DNA from: Chloroflexota bacterium
GTDB taxonomy: Bacteria; Chloroflexota; Anaerolineae; Anaerolineales; VGOW01
NCBI GenBank assembly: GCA_016215145.1
Contig: JACRLA010000390.1
Coordinates: 1-6,378, forward strand
Length of the DNA stretch: 6,378 bases
Reading direction: 5' to 3'
Shown here: positions 4,989-6,378 of the stretch, piece after piece
Layout: each line of letters starts with the position of its first letter
How positions within the stretch are numbered: the stretch's first letter is position 1
Position numbers and translations under genes: made by a program
The notes under the pieces: model-generated
Seen by the model: the letters and a program-made list of their open reading frames with translations, nothing else
What the model was told of the DNA's origin: nothing
The model's database searches: none

Positions 4989-6272
4989 ATGGCTGTTGGT
5001 TTAGACAAAATAGAACCCGGAAAGATCACCGAGAAAGAACATCTCGTCGTCGAAGGCATGGACATCTCCGGTCATTGGAATCGGATGTTCGAGCCGCGCG
5101 TGTTGACGGAGTATACCGTTGACAACTTGGAGAAGGTCGCCGCGCTGCCGGGCGGTGAAAGTTTGATGTGGTGCTACGGCTGCGCCAAATGCACCGCCGT
5201 GTGTCCGGTGGATATTGTCGGCGACTACTCGCCGCGCAAAATTCATCGCCGCACGCAAACGGGAATCGATCTTTTCTCTTCGCCCGATCTTTGGCTCTGC
5301 ACGACGTGTATGAATTGTCTGCGCGTCTGCCCCAAAGAAGTCAACATGATTCAGATCATGCCCGCCGTGCGCGAGCAAGCCGTTCTCGAAGGCAACGTGC
5401 CGCCCGAATTGCAAAAAGCATTTGAGGATACTGCCAAGCACGGCAACCCACTCGGTCAACCGCAACGCAAACGCGCCGACTGGATCAAGAAAGCGGGCGT
5501 GGCTGTTCCAATCATAAAAGATCTTAAACGTGAAGTGGATATTCTTTGGTACGTCGGCTCTTATCCGTCTTATCACCCGCGCGGGATTGACGCCGCCTCG
5601 GCTGCGGCGCGCATCTTCAACGCCCTCGGCGTTGACTTCGGCATTCTCGGCATCGAAGAAAAAGATGACGGCGACTCGCAGCGACTCGCGGGTGAGAAGG
5701 GTTTGTTCGAAATGCTCGCCGAAGAAAACATTGCCACCTTCGGCAAGTATGAATTCAATCGTATGGTTGTCACGGGCCCACACGAGTTCAACGCCTTCAA
5801 GAATGAATATCCAAAACTCGGCGCGGACTTTAACGTTTTGCATTACACGCGCTTCCTCGTCGAACATCTCGACAAACTCAAGCCCCTGTTGAAGAAACCG
5901 ATCAACTTGAAAGTGACGTTCCACGATCCATGTTACTTGGGTCGGCACAACGGCGAGTACGAAGCGCCGCGTGAATTATTGCGCGCCATCCCCGGCATTG
6001 AACTGGTGGAGATGGGTCGCTGTCGCGAGAACGGTTATTGCTGCGGCGGCGGTGGCGGCGGCATGTGGCTCGACTCGCACACCAAAGATCACACCACCAT
6101 GCGCCTCTCCGAGCGCCGCGTGCGCGAAGCCGCCGAATACGGCGCGGATGTGTTAGCCGTGTGTTGTCCATTTGAAGTCTCGCGCTTCGAAGACGCGGCG
6201 AAAAGCACGGGCAATGACAAACTGATGGTGCGAGATATTCTTGAATTATTAGATGAGTCTATGAAGGAGTAA
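4989..6272 (+). CDS. shdrB3: HdrC-HdrB fusion subunit of the sHdr complex (HdrB3-like)
   Basis: A 427-residue fusion. The HdrC half has two canonical ferredoxin-type motifs, C62-x2-C65-x2-C68-x3-C72-P and C104-x2-C107-x2-C110-x3-C114-P. The HdrB half has two CCG-type domains. The first (about 184-290) keeps the fold text (VDILWYVGSYPSYHPRG, RIFNALGVDFGILGIEE, VVTGPHEFNAFKNEY) but has lost every ligand Cys: S191 or nearby in place of GC, DD (227-228 region) in place of CC, and G/E in place of the CPxC cysteines. The second keeps C315 (HDPCYLGRHNG), C351-C352 (CCGGGGGGMW) and C392-C393 (VCCPFE), so one noncubane cluster is plausible. Such fusions resemble HdrD and replace hdrC2 plus hdrB2 in ETF-linked sHdr clusters; the adjacent etfB suggests electrons exit here. 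ATG 4989 follows GGAGG by 4 bases. Confidence 0.88.
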   Translation: MAVGLDKIEPGKITEKEHLVVEGMDISGHWNRMFEPRVLTEYTVDNLEKVAALPGGESLMWCYGCAKCTAVCPVDIVGDYSPRKIHRRTQTGIDLFSSPDLWLCTTCMNCLRVCPKEVNMIQIMPAVREQAVLEGNVPPELQKAFEDTAKHGNPLGQPQRKRADWIKKAGVAVPIIKDLKREVDILWYVGSYPSYHPRGIDAASAAARIFNALGVDFGILGIEEKDDGDSQRLAGEKGLFEMLAEENIATFGKYEFNRMVVTGPHEFNAFKNEYPKLGADFNVLHYTRFLVEHLDKLKPLLKKPINLKVTFHDPCYLGRHNGEYEAPRELLRAIPGIELVEMGRCRENGYCCGGGGGGMWLDSHTKDHTTMRLSERRVREAAEYGADVLAVCCPFEVSRFEDAAKSTGNDKLMVRDILELLDESMKE

Positions 6273-6338
6273 TCAGTAATCGGTGAACAGTTATCAGTTG
6301 TAATCACTGTTCACTGATCACTGCCCACTGATCACTAT
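6269..6338. repeat. Heptad array F (ten 7-nt units) filling the fusion gene/etfB junction
   Basis: Ten units in strict phase: GTAATCA (6269-6275), GTAATCG (6276-6282), GTGAACA (6283-6289), GTTATCA (6290-6296), GTTGTAA (6297-6303), TCACTGT (6304-6310), TCACTGA (6311-6317), TCACTGC (6318-6324), CCACTGA (6325-6331), TCACTAT (6332-6338). The halves are mutual reverse complements; 6279-6290 pairs with 6307-6318 over 12 bp including one G-U. The first unit contains the upstream stop TAA, and the last contains the AT of the etfB start codon. Confidence 0.85.
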
Positions 6339-6378
6339 GAATATAGTTGTCCCTATCAAACAAATCCCCAACCTCACC
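6337..6378 (+). CDS. etfB: Electron transfer flavoprotein beta subunit, N-terminal 14 codons (cut by window end)
   Basis: ATG 6337 opens a frame to the window edge reading MNIVVPIKQIPNLT, which matches the conserved start of ETF beta/FixA proteins (M-x-I-V-V-x-x-K-Q-V/I-P). ETF is an FAD/AMP heterodimer that carries electrons to an ETF:quinone oxidoreductase; beside sHdr genes it would take electrons from the Hdr-like complex. No ribosome-binding site precedes the ATG, which abuts heptad array F. etfA and an oxidoreductase gene are expected downstream but are not visible. The call rests on only 14 residues plus context. Confidence 0.75.
   Translation, partial: MNIVVPIKQIPNLT

Noticed and set aside
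5001..5948. Long open frame (315 codons) on the minus strand
   Set aside because: It lies wholly antisense to the HdrC-HdrB fusion gene, whose protein shows clear cluster motifs, and it has no recognisable motif of its own.

Overview
The window holds one strand-uniform operon fragment (all genes on +) that reads as a sulfur-oxidising heterodisulfide-reductase-like (sHdr) locus with an electron-transfer-flavoprotein (ETF) gene attached. In order: the 3' end of a DsrE2-family gene (1-291), a small DsrE-family sulfurtransferase-like gene (561-944), hdrC1 (1006-1695), hdrB1 (1773 onward, broken near its 3' end, displaced tail to 2925), a short hdrA (3004-4071), a conserved-position gene of unknown fold (4120-4920), a natural HdrC-HdrB fusion (4989-6272) and the first 14 codons of an ETF beta subunit (6337-6378, cut by the window edge). 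As far as I recall, the order C1-B1-A-H-(C/B fusion)-etf matches what has been called the type II sHdr cluster, in which the separate hdrC2/hdrB2 of type I clusters are replaced by the fusion gene (hdrB3) and etfAB plus an ETF:quinone oxidoreductase follow.

Likely teamwork (family knowledge plus inference): DsrE-type proteins, probably with a TusA encoded upstream of the window, pass sulfane sulfur in the cytoplasm to the Hdr-like complex. HdrA carries FAD and a [4Fe-4S] site, HdrC1 and the HdrC half of the fusion carry cubane clusters, HdrB1 and the HdrB half carry CCG-domain active sites, and electrons leave through the ETF to the membrane quinone pool. The donor, the direction of flow and the lipoate-binding partner cannot be seen here.

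The spacers are the most unusual part. Every junction from the second dsrE gene to etfB except hdrA/H contains an array of degenerate 7-nt units (consensus TAATTAC, NNATNGC or GTAATCA/TCACTGA depending on the spacer), arranged as left-handed units followed by their reverse complements, so that each array can fold into a hairpin. Three of the five can be parsed as exactly ten units (70 bp: 1690-1759, 2924-2993, 6269-6338). In four of the five a unit takes in or overlaps the upstream stop codon, and the downstream ribosome-binding site or start codon follows directly. The hdrA/H junction instead has a perfect 15-bp inverted repeat, and the dsrE2/dsrE junction has a 182-bp nested palindrome.

Organism: a bacterium of moderate GC with good AGGAG-type ribosome-binding sites. 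The dispersed heptad and palindromic spacers, together with a type II-like sHdr locus, make me think of Chloroflexota (Anaerolineae-like), but this is a weak inference and nothing in the window settles taxonomy. hdrB1 is not intact as given: its last ~70 codons lie in another frame, and the residues around the junction suggest a small internal deletion or an assembly fault.
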